Assembly: GCF_020564935.1 (NCBI RefSeq)
Contig: NZ_JAJCXB010000025.1
Span: 1 to 64,000 of the forward strand
Direction of reading: 5' to 3'
From: Streptomyces pinistramenti
Lineage (GTDB): Bacteria > Actinomycetota > Actinomycetes > Streptomycetales > Streptomycetaceae
Length of the DNA stretch: 64,000 bases
Shown piece after piece: positions 26,354 to 39,083 of this stretch (position 1 is the stretch's first letter; every line of letters starts with the position of its first letter). Both the position numbers and the translations under genes were made by a program. The notes under the pieces are model-generated. The model was not told where the DNA came from. It ran no database searches and saw nothing but the letters and a program-made list of their open reading frames with translations.

Positions 26354-26396
26354 CGGCGGTGCCCGTCATCCCACGGTGGGGTGACGGGCACCGCCG
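26354..26396 (+). terminator. terminator of the DUF5324 gene
   Basis: Perfect 15-bp stem (CGGCGGTGCCCGTCA with its complement) 20 bases after the stop, with a 13-base loop. Confidence 0.8.
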
Positions 26397-26507
26397 TGCC
26401 GGCAGCCACTACCGGGTGGCCTGCACGACCGTGGCGCCGCCCGGCGGACGGGCCGGTCGCCAAGGAGGTTTCGGGCCCCCGCGGCCGTCTCGCCCGCGGC
26501 AACGAAA

Positions 26508-26549
26508 AGACCCCCTCCGGTCCGCTGTGATGCGGTTCGGAGGGGGTCT
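26508..26549 (-). terminator. terminator of tRNA-Ala
   Basis: 12-bp stem (AGACCCCCTCCG and complement) with an 18-base loop that can itself pair (CCGC/GCGG), followed on the minus strand by TTTTCG. Confidence 0.85.
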
Positions 26550-26554
26550 GGCTG

Positions 26555-26627
26555 TGGAGCCTAGGGGAGTCGAACCCCTGACATCTGCCATGCAAAGACA
26601 GCGCTCTACCAACTGAGCTAAGGCCCC
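26555..26627 (-). tRNA. tRNA-Ala (anticodon TGC)
   Basis: 73 bases: acceptor GGGGCCT/AGGCTCC, D arm GCTCAGTTGGTAGAGC, anticodon loop TTTGCAT giving TGC, and T arm AGGGGTTCGACTCCCCT. CCA is not encoded. In many actinobacteria tRNA-Ala follows tRNA-Ile after gyrA; here the two are about 6 kb apart with other genes between. Confidence 0.94.
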
Positions 26628-26755
26628 TTCGCGGACCAGGGTACCTGGTGCTCCGGTGGTTTCCCGACCGGGTATCGCCGGACACCGTCGCTCTCCGTAG
26701 GATGCACCGCGAGATTCGCGGCAGCGAAGCGGGATCGGGGAGATGGGGAGACGGC

Positions 26756-27304
26756 ATGGATACAGCACAGCAGGAAGCCACCGCGCGGGCCCGGGAACTA
26801 CAGCGCAGTTGGTACGGGGAACCTCTGGGTGCGCTGTTCCGCCGTCTCATCGATGATCTCGGTCTCAACCAGGCGCGGCTCGCCTCCGTTCTCGGTCTTT
26901 CCGCCCCGATGCTGTCGCAGCTGATGAGCGGTCAGCGCGCGAAGATAGGCAACCCGGCCGTGGTGCAGCGGGTGCAGGCGCTGCAGGAACTGGCCGGCCA
27001 GGTCGCCGACGGCAGTGTGAGCGCCGCCGAGGCCACCGACCGCATGGACGAGATCAAGAAGACCGCCGGAGGCTCGGTGCTGAACAACACCGCGCAGGCG
27101 GCGTCGTCGACCGGTGCGACGACGGTGCGGCGCGTAGTGCGCGAAATCCAGTCACTCCTGCGGTCTGTTTCGGACGCAGGCGACATCATCGATGCGGCGA
27201 ACACCCTCGCCCCCACTCACCCCGAACTGGCAGAGTTCCTCAGGGTCTACGGTGCCGGTCGCACCGGCGACGCGGTCGCGCACTACGAGGCGCACCAGGG
27301 TTAA
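26756..27304 (+). CDS. helix-turn-helix DNA-binding protein
   Basis: Protein of 182 residues. A helix-turn-helix of XRE type is at about 32-66 (L-N-Q-A-R-L-A-S-V-L-G-L-S-A-P-M-L-S-Q-L), followed by helical regions without a known sensor domain. Conserved in Streptomyces directly upstream of a Ser/Thr kinase gene, as here (54 bases apart). That suggests a regulator modified by, or acting with, the kinase, which is unproven. I chose ATG 26756, which gives the family N-terminus (M-D-T-A-Q-Q-E-A-T-A-R-A-R-E-L-Q). Confidence 0.82.
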   Translation: MDTAQQEATARARELQRSWYGEPLGALFRRLIDDLGLNQARLASVLGLSAPMLSQLMSGQRAKIGNPAVVQRVQALQELAGQVADGSVSAAEATDRMDEIKKTAGGSVLNNTAQAASSTGATTVRRVVREIQSLLRSVSDAGDIIDAANTLAPTHPELAEFLRVYGAGRTGDAVAHYEAHQG

Positions 27305-27358
27305 GCACAGCGCGGACCCGCAGCGGAGCGAGCGGATTTCGGGAGCGGACGGGGCACC

Positions 27359-28699
27359 ATGGGTGAGATCTTCGCCGGTCGGTACGAGCTGATCGACCCG
27401 ATCGGACGCGGTGGTGTGGGTGCGGTCTGGCGCGCCTGGGACCACCGGCGCCGCCGCTACGTCGCGGCCAAGGTGCTCCAGCAGAGCGACGCGCACACCC
27501 TGCTGCGGTTCGTCCGCGAGCAGGCGCTGCGGATCGACCATCCGCACGTGCTCGCCCCGGCGAGCTGGGCAGCCGACGACGACAAGGTGCTGTTCACCAT
27601 GGATCTGGTGAACGGCGGCTCGCTGGCGCATCTGACCGGTGATTACGGCCCGTTGCCCGCACGGTTCGTCTGCGTTCTGCTGGACCAGTTGCTGGCCGGG
27701 CTGACCGCGGTGCACGCGGAGGGTGTGGTGCACCGCGACATCAAACCGGCGAACATCCTGCTGGAGTCGACCGGCACCGGCCGCCCGCATCTGCGGCTCT
27801 CCGACTTCGGGATCGCGATGCGCAAGGGTGAGCCGCGGCTCACCGAGACCAACTACGTGGTGGGCACGCCGGGTTACTTCGCGCCCGAGCAGATGTGGGG
27901 CGCCGAACCGGACTTCCCCGCCGATCTCTTCGCCGTCGGCCTGGTCGCGCTGTATCTGATCACGGGCGTCAAGCCGGACTCCGAGGCGCTGGTGGGGCAC
28001 TTCTTGGAGCACGGTGTCCCGAACGCGCCCGAAGGGGTGCCGGAGCCGCTGTGGCAGGTGCTGGCCACGCTGCTGCACCCGGACCCGGAATCGCGGTTCA
28101 GGACGGCGACGGGGGCGCGCAAGGCGGTGCTCTCCGCGGCCGAGCTGCTACCCGAGGCGACGATCGAGGAAGAGATCGTCGAGGTCTTCGACCACATAGG
28201 GCCGCTGCCTTCGGGCTTCGGTCCCGACGGGCCGCTGCGCGCCGCGAAGGGCGGCGACGGCATCGGGGGCGGCACTGCGCCGGCGGCCGGGCAGACCTCG
28301 ATGTCCGACACCGGAAGCTTCGTTCTCGCGCCTCCTGGTGGGCAGTTGCCCGTGCCGCAGCCGCCGAGCGCCCCGCCGACGCCGGTGCCACCACGGCCGG
28401 ATACCGATCCTCCGGTGCCGCGGATGCCCGCCGCGCAGGCCGGGCCGCCCCCGGGAGCGGGGTACCGGCCGACCGCGGCGGTGCAGCAGGATCCACCGGC
28501 GACCCGGCCGTACACGGCGGCTCCGCACCCGGCCACCGGACAGCCCCCGGTCATGGCGCCCGGTGGGCACCCGCCCCTGGCACAGGCCGTCGCCGCACCG
28601 GCGAGACGGCCGGGACCGCCCCCGAAGGTGGCGGTCCCGGTACTGATCGTCGCGCTGCTGTGCATCGCGTTCGGGGTCTGGGCGCTGCTCTCCTCCTGA
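27359..28699 (+). CDS. Ser/Thr protein kinase, tail-anchored
   Basis: Protein of 446 residues. The kinase domain (about 1-265) is intact: G-R-G-G-V-G, A-A-K, H-R-D-I-K-P-A-N and D-F-G. A Pro-rich linker (about 310-420) and a membrane segment at the extreme C-terminus (about 424-444) follow, with no extracellular sensor. The lack of PASTA or other outside domain separates it from PknB; it may sense a cytoplasmic or membrane cue through partners. It follows the HTH gene closely, making a likely regulator-kinase pair. Confidence 0.92.
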   Translation: MGEIFAGRYELIDPIGRGGVGAVWRAWDHRRRRYVAAKVLQQSDAHTLLRFVREQALRIDHPHVLAPASWAADDDKVLFTMDLVNGGSLAHLTGDYGPLPARFVCVLLDQLLAGLTAVHAEGVVHRDIKPANILLESTGTGRPHLRLSDFGIAMRKGEPRLTETNYVVGTPGYFAPEQMWGAEPDFPADLFAVGLVALYLITGVKPDSEALVGHFLEHGVPNAPEGVPEPLWQVLATLLHPDPESRFRTATGARKAVLSAAELLPEATIEEEIVEVFDHIGPLPSGFGPDGPLRAAKGGDGIGGGTAPAAGQTSMSDTGSFVLAPPGGQLPVPQPPSAPPTPVPPRPDTDPPVPRMPAAQAGPPPGAGYRPTAAVQQDPPATRPYTAAPHPATGQPPVMAPGGHPPLAQAVAAPARRPGPPPKVAVPVLIVALLCIAFGVWALLSS

Positions 28700-28716
28700 C
28701 ACGCCGGTCCTGCGGG

Positions 28717-28739
28717 CGCCGGGGCGGGCGGCCCCGGCG
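28717..28739. terminator. terminator between converging genes
   Basis: 9-bp perfect GC stem (CGCCGGGGC and complement) with a 5-base loop in the 43-base gap between the kinase gene and the converging secreted-protein gene. Confidence 0.65.
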
Positions 28740-28742
28740 GCA

Positions 28743-30167
28743 CTACCAGCCCCGCGGCTGCCCGAACTGCTCCGGCGGCAGGCCCTCTTGGGACGGCGGG
28801 GCAGGCGGTGCCGGGCGCTGCTCCGTGGTCCGGGACGGGGACACCTGCTGCGGGAGGGACGGCGGCGCGGCCGGGACCTGCGCGGCCCCCTGCCGTCGCG
28901 CCATGAGCGTCCAGGCCGCCAGGCCGGCCAGCAGCACCACACCCGCGCCCAGCCCGGCGTAGCCCAGCGCCCGCAGGCTGCCGCCGTCCGCCGCCTGCTG
29001 CGCGGTCAGGCCCTTGTCCGCCGTCTCACGGTCATCGGGTGTGACGGTGAAGTCGCGGGTCGGCTCGGCATATCCGGGCCCGGCGTGGGCCTTTCCCCGG
29101 ACATCGACCCGCAGGGTGAGGTCGGTGCCCTTGGGGAAGAACGGGGCCGTGTCGGGGTGGAGGGTGACCTCCAGGTAGTACCAGCCCGCGAACCGCATCG
29201 CCTGGACGGAATCGCTGTAGCCGAAGCGGTTCCCGTAGTCGACCGGCGCGGTGAACAGCTTGGCGGCGGCCGGCTTCCCGTCGTACGGGACGAAGGCGTT
29301 GTCGTCGACCGTGCCGCGCGCCGGGTTGTAGACGGTCAGGCCGAGTGCATCCGGGACGTGCGCGGAGGCGGTGGCGGTGGAGTTGGGGAGTTCGGCGCTC
29401 AGGTTCAACCGCTGGCCCCAGTCGACGGGCACCCGGTAGAAGCGGGTCTCGCCCGGCCGGATGCGGTCCTTCCACAGGCCCTGTCCGACGGATCCCGCGT
29501 CGTTGAAACCCGTGCCGCCCCGCGCCTTGCGCTTGCTGCCCGTGGTGGGCGGGGGCGGCGTCCCGGTGGGCCGGCTGCCCTCGGCGGGTTTGCCCGGGGT
29601 GCTGCCCTTGAGGGCGGGCTCGGTGAGGCGGGTCAGCTCGATCGGCCAGGGGTCGGGCCCGGAAGTGGCCGAGCCCTCGCGGCCGACGACGAGGTAGTAC
29701 GGGCCGGCGCTCTGGCAGGCCGTACGGTCGGGGCCGATCCGGCGGGTGGCGTAGTCCGCGATGGGATAGGGCGCGCCGCCGCCGTGGAAGGCCGCATCGG
29801 CGTCCCTGTCACAGGTGGTGCCGCTGCTGTCCTGCACGCTGAGGGTCAGCTTGTCCCTGTGGTCCTCGACCTTGGCGCCGTGCGGCGGTGCGGCGACCAC
29901 GGAGAAGTAGGCGTTGGTGCGGGCGTCCAGAGGGATCGCGTAGTACTTCCGCTCACCGCGCTTGAGGGTGTCGGTGTGCGGACCGTTGCCGAACTCCGGT
30001 ACATCCGCCGTGCTGGCGGCGCCCCTGATCGGTGTCGCACCGTCCGCCGTCCGGTACGCGGGGAGGCCGTCGGCCGAGGCCACGCCCACCGCTCCCGGCA
30101 TGATGGTCACCGCCGCCAGCGCCGTCAGTACGGCGAGCCCTCTGTGCGTCGTACGCCCCGTCACCAC
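28743..30167 (-). CDS. secreted, C-terminally membrane-anchored protein related to the upstream VWA protein
   Basis: Protein of 474 residues: signal peptide (about 1-32), two similar extracytoplasmic modules separated by a Thr/Pro linker, a C-terminal membrane segment at about 404-423 and a Pro/Gln-rich cytoplasmic tail. The second module shares G-G-T-G-F-N-D-A, W-G-Q and Y-N-P-A-R-like stretches with the C-terminal half of the VWA gene product, so the pair arose by duplication. It lacks the VWA domain. The start GTG (30167, or 30164) overlaps the VWA stop, so the two are co-translated and may form one complex. Role unknown. Confidence 0.75.
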   Translation of the reverse strand: MVTGRTTHRGLAVLTALAAVTIMPGAVGVASADGLPAYRTADGATPIRGAASTADVPEFGNGPHTDTLKRGERKYYAIPLDARTNAYFSVVAAPPHGAKVEDHRDKLTLSVQDSSGTTCDRDADAAFHGGGAPYPIADYATRRIGPDRTACQSAGPYYLVVGREGSATSGPDPWPIELTRLTEPALKGSTPGKPAEGSRPTGTPPPPTTGSKRKARGGTGFNDAGSVGQGLWKDRIRPGETRFYRVPVDWGQRLNLSAELPNSTATASAHVPDALGLTVYNPARGTVDDNAFVPYDGKPAAAKLFTAPVDYGNRFGYSDSVQAMRFAGWYYLEVTLHPDTAPFFPKGTDLTLRVDVRGKAHAGPGYAEPTRDFTVTPDDRETADKGLTAQQAADGGSLRALGYAGLGAGVVLLAGLAAWTLMARRQGAAQVPAAPPSLPQQVSPSRTTEQRPAPPAPPSQEGLPPEQFGQPRGW

Positions 30168-32092
30168 GATCCACCCCTCGTCGGATCTGCCTTCCCGCCG
30201 TCCGGCCGCGGCTTCCTGCGCGCGCGCAGGAAGGCCACCGCGAGGCCGGCGAGCAGCAGCACGCCCACACCGATGGAGACAACCGGCAGCCACGGACCGG
30301 AAGTCCATCCTCCACCGCGGCCGGGCCCGTTGTCCGCCGAGGCGGTGGAATGGTCCGGTGCGGCCTCCGCCAGCGCGGCCGAGCCGGCCTGCGGGCCGGC
30401 CTTCGCCGTGCCCAGCACCGCAACCCGCAGCACCACACCGATCTGCCGATCGCGGGCGATCTCGGCGGCCTTGGCGCCCAGCGTCACCGCGATGTAGAAG
30501 TCGCCCTTGCTGTGCACCGGCGTCACGTTGGGGTTCGTCTCGTAGCGGTTGGTCCAGGCGACCGGCACGGTCCCCATCCGGAGCGAGGCGGGGCGTCCGG
30601 TGTAGAGGGTCTGCGAGGTGAACTCGCCGGTTCCGCTGCCCACCGGGGCGCGGTGGGGCGTGTAGACCTGGGTGCGCCCGAAGGAGAAGCGCCCGCCGCG
30701 TCCCTTGACGGTCGGTTCGTTGGCGAACTCTACGTCGTAGCGCAGCTGCTGGCCCCAGCCGACCGGCACCTTGTACCAGAGGGTCTGTGCGGGCAGCAGG
30801 CGGTCCCGCCACACGCCCTGGCGCAGCGCGCGGGCGTCATTGAAGCCGGTGCCGCCCGTGACGTCCTGAGGGGCTCCTGTGGGCAGCGAGGCGCCCTTGC
30901 CGCCCGCGCCGTACTCCGGCTCCGACTGTGCCGGCGTGACGCCCTTCTTGAGCGGATGTTCCACGTGAAACATCAGCTCCAGCGGCCAGCGCGCGGCGTC
31001 CGACCCCTTGGCCGCCTTGCGTTGGACGGCCAGCCAGTAGCGGCCGGCCTTGTCACAGCCGCCGGTGCCGCTCTGGGACGGGATGCGGCTGACGGCAGAG
31101 GCGAGCGGAGTGGCTCCCTCGCGCTGGCCGAACAGTTCCGTGGTGGAGCCGCAGGAGCTGTCGGTGCCGTGCACGACCCGGGTGTTCAGGGCGTCGAGGG
31201 AGTCGACGGCGGCGCCGGGCTGCGGCGCCACGGTCGCCGAGAAGTCGGCGGTCGAGGTGGCGTCGAGGTCCGTGGCGTAATAGCGGGTCTCGTTGGGGCC
31301 GATGGTGTCGAGGTACTGCCCGGGAACAATGCCGGGGGCGCCCGTGCGGGCGGTCGTGCCGCGGACCTTCTCGCCCTTGAAACGGTAGCCGTCGGCGGAG
31401 AGTTGGCCGGCCCTGTGGAGCTGACGGGCCAGCGACCGGGCGTCCGGCGCATCGTAGTAACGGCCGTTGCCCGCCTTGGCGATGCACTCCAGCTGTTCCC
31501 TGGCCTGGCCCGCGACCTGGAAGCCGATCGCGTCGATCCGCAGGCCGTCGCCGCCCTTGCCGAGCTGTGCCGCCACCTCACAGGGCGGCGGCGTACGGCA
31601 GTTGTTCTCGCCGTCGGAGATCAGCAGGATCGTCCGGCTGCCGGCGGAACGGGCGCTGCGGGGCGGCAGATCCTTCGCTGCGCTGCGCAGGGACAGCCCT
31701 ACGGGGGCGTCGCCCTGGGGCTGGACGGCGGCCACCGCCTTCTTGATGCCGGCCCGGTCCAGCGCGGTGACCGGCTGGGCGAGGCGGGTGCCGGCGCAGC
31801 CCTTGGGCCGGTCCGCTCCGTAGACCCGCAGTCCGGTGGGGTATCCGTCGGGCAGTGCGTCCACGGCCGTCCCAACGGCCTTGCGTGCGGCGGCGATTCG
31901 GGTGCTGCCTGAGCCGTCACTGCCGGCCATCGAGCCGGAGGAGTCCAGCACCATCACCATGCCGGAACCGTCGCCGGCCGGCGCTGCGGGCGCGGCCGGA
32001 GCGGCTGCGGCGGCCTGGAGCGGCGCCGCGCACAGGGCCAGCAGCAGCCCGCCGACCAGCGCCGCAGCCCGTCCTCGATGTCGTCGTAACAC
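30161..32092 (-). CDS. VWA-domain secreted protein with C-terminal membrane anchor
   Basis: Protein of 643 residues: signal peptide (about 1-30), a von Willebrand factor A domain at about 42-225 with complete MIDAS start D-S-S-G-S-M (D50, S52, S54) and D-G-E-N-N, then two beta-rich modules, a membrane segment at about 602-622 and a short basic tail. VWA domains bind partners through a metal ion, as in pilus tips and magnesium-chelatase-type complexes. A GTG at 32092 is chosen for the signal peptide; ATG at 32149 is an alternative. It overlaps the downstream paralogue. A one-mismatch parS (30958) lies in its coding sequence as F-H-V-E. Confidence 0.8.
   Translation of the reverse strand: MLRRHRGRAAALVGGLLLALCAAPLQAAAAAPAAPAAPAGDGSGMVMVLDSSGSMAGSDGSGSTRIAAARKAVGTAVDALPDGYPTGLRVYGADRPKGCAGTRLAQPVTALDRAGIKKAVAAVQPQGDAPVGLSLRSAAKDLPPRSARSAGSRTILLISDGENNCRTPPPCEVAAQLGKGGDGLRIDAIGFQVAGQAREQLECIAKAGNGRYYDAPDARSLARQLHRAGQLSADGYRFKGEKVRGTTARTGAPGIVPGQYLDTIGPNETRYYATDLDATSTADFSATVAPQPGAAVDSLDALNTRVVHGTDSSCGSTTELFGQREGATPLASAVSRIPSQSGTGGCDKAGRYWLAVQRKAAKGSDAARWPLELMFHVEHPLKKGVTPAQSEPEYGAGGKGASLPTGAPQDVTGGTGFNDARALRQGVWRDRLLPAQTLWYKVPVGWGQQLRYDVEFANEPTVKGRGGRFSFGRTQVYTPHRAPVGSGTGEFTSQTLYTGRPASLRMGTVPVAWTNRYETNPNVTPVHSKGDFYIAVTLGAKAAEIARDRQIGVVLRVAVLGTAKAGPQAGSAALAEAAPDHSTASADNGPGRGGGWTSGPWLPVVSIGVGVLLLAGLAVAFLRARRKPRPDGGKADPTRGGSW
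30958..30971. promoter_or_regulatory. parS-like site, one mismatch
   Basis: GTTCCACGTGAAAC differs from parS at one position. It lies inside the VWA-protein gene, about 18 kb from parAB. Confidence 0.65.
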
Positions 32093-32270
32093 GTCCCTCT
32101 TCCCCCCTTGCGCCCCGTGCGGCACGCTCGCCCACATCAATTTTGCCAATGCAACTCAATAATGTGCTGTAGCAAACTCACGAGTGAGGCGTCACGGTCC
32201 CACAACGGCGGCCGCAGGCCCACCCGCCCGCGGCATTGACCGCAGCCCCGCCCGTCCCGCGACGCACGGA

Positions 32271-32298
32271 ACCCCGGCCGCCAACAGGCGACCGGGGT
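32271..32298 (-). terminator. terminator of the DLW-39 gene
   Basis: Hairpin of ACCCCGG / CCGGGGT with inner CGCC/GGCG pairs, 29 bases beyond the stop of the micro-gene on its strand. No T-run. Confidence 0.6.
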
Positions 32299-32326
32299 CC
32301 GTACGAAATGTGCTGTGCGTCTGGTC

Positions 32327-32461
32327 TCACACACCCGAACCTGCGGGCACGGAGTCGGTCGCCTCCGTCCACAGATCCTGCTCGGCGCGATCCGCCTGGA
32401 TCTGGCGGTACACGAGGAGCCCGCCGATGGCGGCCAGTGCGACCAGGAGAAGCTTCTTCAC
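32327..32461 (-). CDS. DLW-39 family small protein
   Basis: Micro-gene of 44 residues starting at GTG 32461, preceded by GAGG. It has a K-K start, one hydrophobic helix at about 4-18, then the segment Q-A-D-R-A-E-Q-D-L-W-T-E-A-T-D with the D-L-W signature for which the actinobacterial DLW-39 family is named. Found near gyrA and tRNA-Ile in many actinobacteria, so context agrees. Function unknown; probably a single-pass or peripheral membrane peptide. A hairpin follows. Confidence 0.85.
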   Translation of the reverse strand: MKKLLLVALAAIGGLLVYRQIQADRAEQDLWTEATDSVPAGSGV

Positions 32462-32605
32462 CGCGCGACCTCGTCTTTCGTTGACGTAGGGGACCTATGT
32501 GGGCCGATGATACACACCGGTCGATACCGATCGGTTACCTAGTCCACCGTTGGCAACGACCTGGCTCCGGCGCCGCGCGCAGCACCAACTTCCGTCCCCT
32601 GCAAA

Positions 32606-32647
32606 AGCATCGGCCCGGCCGGAGAAATCTCCGGCCGGGCCGATGCT
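32606..32647 (-). terminator. terminator of tRNA-Ile
   Basis: 19-bp perfect stem (outer arm AGCATCGGCCCGG...) with a 4-base loop, followed by TTTTGC on the minus strand. A classical intrinsic terminator. Confidence 0.9.
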
Positions 32648-32651
32648 GCGG

Positions 32652-32725
32652 TGCGGCTACCAGGACTTGAACCTGGGGCCTCTTCCTTATCAGGGAAGCG
32701 CTCTAACCGTCTGAGCTATAGCCGC
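32652..32725 (-). tRNA. tRNA-Ile (anticodon GAT)
   Basis: 74 bases: acceptor GCGGCTA/TAGCCGC perfect, D arm GCTCAGACGGTTAGAGC, anticodon stem CTTCC/GGAAG around CTGATAA giving GAT, and T arm CCAGGTTCAAGTCCTGG. CCA is not encoded. It follows gyrA and the DUF3566 gene as in other actinobacteria. Confidence 0.95.
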
Positions 32726-32813
32726 TCGTTCGCTGCACCGAAAGATTAGCGCACTTCAGAGGCGTTCCCAAAATCGGTGAGCGGGCCGCCTCCACGGCCC
32801 GCTCACCGACCCG

Positions 32814-33494
32814 CTATTCGTCCTCGGCGAGCGTCAGCTCCACCCCGCCGACGAAGCCCGCCGACAGGTTGTAGATGAACGAACCGAGGGTCGCCAGCGC
32901 CGTCGCGAGCACCACGTCGATCACCGCGATGATCGTGGTGAACAACAGCACCCGCGGCAGCGAGAGGAACGACTCCAGGTCGAAGCCGCTGCCGTCGCTC
33001 GATCCGGTCGCCTGGCTGATCGTCCCGCCGACGGTGGTGAAGACGCCCATCGCGTCCATCACCATCCACAGCACGGCGACCGCCACGATCGTGCAGACAC
33101 CCAGCGCGATGGACAGCAGGAAACTGACCTTCATCACGGACCACGGATCGGCCCGCGCCACCCGCAGCCGGGCCTTGCGCGTCCGCGGCGCCGTACGGGC
33201 CCCGGTGCGGGGCAGCCGCACCGACGGGGCGTCACCCTTGCCGCCGCCCGTGGCGTACGCCTGGGGCGGCTCGTAGGGCTGCCGGCCCGGCTGCTGCGCG
33301 GGCTGCGGCTGTGATTGCTGCGGGTACGGCTGGCGTGTATCGGTCACGGTTCCCCCCTGGTGCGAGCCCTCTTCCCGGGGGCCGCCGGATACGGCGGAGC
33401 CACGGGCGCTGTCATCCGTCACGGTTGCGGGTCCGGACGACGAGCCCTTCCCGGCTCCCGATCCACCCGCCGCAGCGCCCGTGGCTCCACTCAC
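32814..33494 (-). CDS. DUF3566 family membrane protein
   Basis: Protein of 226 residues: Gly/Ser/Gln-rich disordered N-terminus (1-105), a basic stretch R-K-A-R-L-R-V-A-R-A-D-P-W-S-V and two membrane segments (about 122-146 and 185-208) forming DUF3566. It lies directly after gyrA, as in mycobacteria. Function is not established; proximity to gyrase and the divisome neighbourhood gives only a hint. Start GTG 33494, 15 bases after the gyrA stop. Confidence 0.87.
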   Translation of the reverse strand: MSGATGAAAGGSGAGKGSSSGPATVTDDSARGSAVSGGPREEGSHQGGTVTDTRQPYPQQSQPQPAQQPGRQPYEPPQAYATGGGKGDAPSVRLPRTGARTAPRTRKARLRVARADPWSVMKVSFLLSIALGVCTIVAVAVLWMVMDAMGVFTTVGGTISQATGSSDGSGFDLESFLSLPRVLLFTTIIAVIDVVLATALATLGSFIYNLSAGFVGGVELTLAEDE

Positions 33495-33509
33495 GACCTA
33501 CTCCTCGTG

Positions 33510-36134
<2,625 letters not shown>

Positions 36135-36184
36135 GCTGGTTCAAAATCCTTTCGAGCTGCGGCTGTTGTACGGGCCGACAGGGC

Positions 36185-38215
<2,031 letters not shown>

Positions 38216-38549
38216 GAAGCGCCCTTTCTGGCACAGCACGAGCCCTTCCGCGCCTGTGGGGAAAACCCCTGACAAGACAGGCGGGAGCGGCTGCGTCGTT
38301 CGACATGTTCCGCAAGTGGGCGGGATTGCCATCAGTCTACCGGTAGCGCCGACACTCATGGGGGTTTGCAGGCACCTGAGTCGTCATGTGCCGCCCTGAA
38401 CTCACGTCCGCCGAATCCCCATATCCGAGAAGGGGCCCCAGGACGCTCACGCGGGCACTCAGCGCTTCGGGCTGTCAACCGGCCGCAACCGTGAGCGGGG
38501 TCTCACCGGAACCGCTCCCGGACGCCCGTCACCAGGGCTTGTGCACGGC
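38216..38549. other. gyrB promoter region and end of the DciA-like transcript
   Basis: About 330 bases. The gyrB promoter must lie here; I see TTGTCA near 38271-38276 on the minus strand with GGGGTTTTCCCC just downstream, but no consensus -10. No gene, parS or DnaA box is seen. Confidence 0.4.
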
Positions 38550-39083
38550 TCAGCCGTACGTGTCCCCCGGGCCCTTGCTGCCCGGCGCCCGCAGCGGTCC
38601 GTACCGCCGCGCGGGGCCGCCGGGCCCCAGCACCTTGATCAGCTTGACGGTGCCCTGCCCCAGGTCCTGGTTGAGCCGCGCCACCAGCTGCGGCGCCAGC
38701 AGCCGCAGCTGCGTCGCCCATGCCGTGGAGTCGCACTGCACCGTCAGCACCCGGGCGTCCTCGTCGTACTTCTGCGGCTCGCAGTGCTGCGCCACCTCGG
38801 GCCCCACCAGCTGCGGCCACCGCCCCATCACGCCGCCGACCGCCGCCGGCGTCTCCCAGCCGCGCTCCGTGATCAACCGGTTGATCGCGGCGCCCAGCGG
38901 CAGCGGATCCCGGCCGTCCGCCCGCGCGCCCGACCGCAGCCCGCCGCGCCTGGCCTGCTTCTTCTGCTGCACGGCCGCGCCGCGCGCCCGCGCCTGCTCC
39001 TTCGCCGCCACCAGCGCCTGCCGCGCCAGATCGACGCCGGACAGCTCCGGCGGTTTGGGCGGCTCCGGCTGTTGGCCCGTCAC
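38550..39083 (-). CDS. DUF721 / DciA-like protein
   Basis: Protein of 177 residues. The DUF721 core at about 65-150 includes W-P-Q-L-V-G-P-E-V-A-Q-H and L-T-V-Q-C-D-S-T-A-W-A-T-Q-L. DUF721 proteins are related to DciA, a loader of the replicative helicase in bacteria without DnaC/DnaI. The position between recF and gyrB is typical of actinobacteria. The GTG at 39083 overlaps the recF stop (GTGA). A Lys/Arg-rich N-terminus may contact DNA. The helicase role here is inferred from the family. Confidence 0.85.
   Translation of the reverse strand: MTGQQPEPPKPPELSGVDLARQALVAAKEQARARGAAVQQKKQARRGGLRSGARADGRDPLPLGAAINRLITERGWETPAAVGGVMGRWPQLVGPEVAQHCEPQKYDEDARVLTVQCDSTAWATQLRLLAPQLVARLNQDLGQGTVKLIKVLGPGGPARRYGPLRAPGSKGPGDTYG

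Noticed and set aside
25267..26868. Upstream extension of the cyclophilin frame
   Set aside because: It crosses tRNA-Ala and the DUF5324 gene on the other strand and has no cyclophilin-family sequence; GTG 25266 with a ribosome site is the real start.
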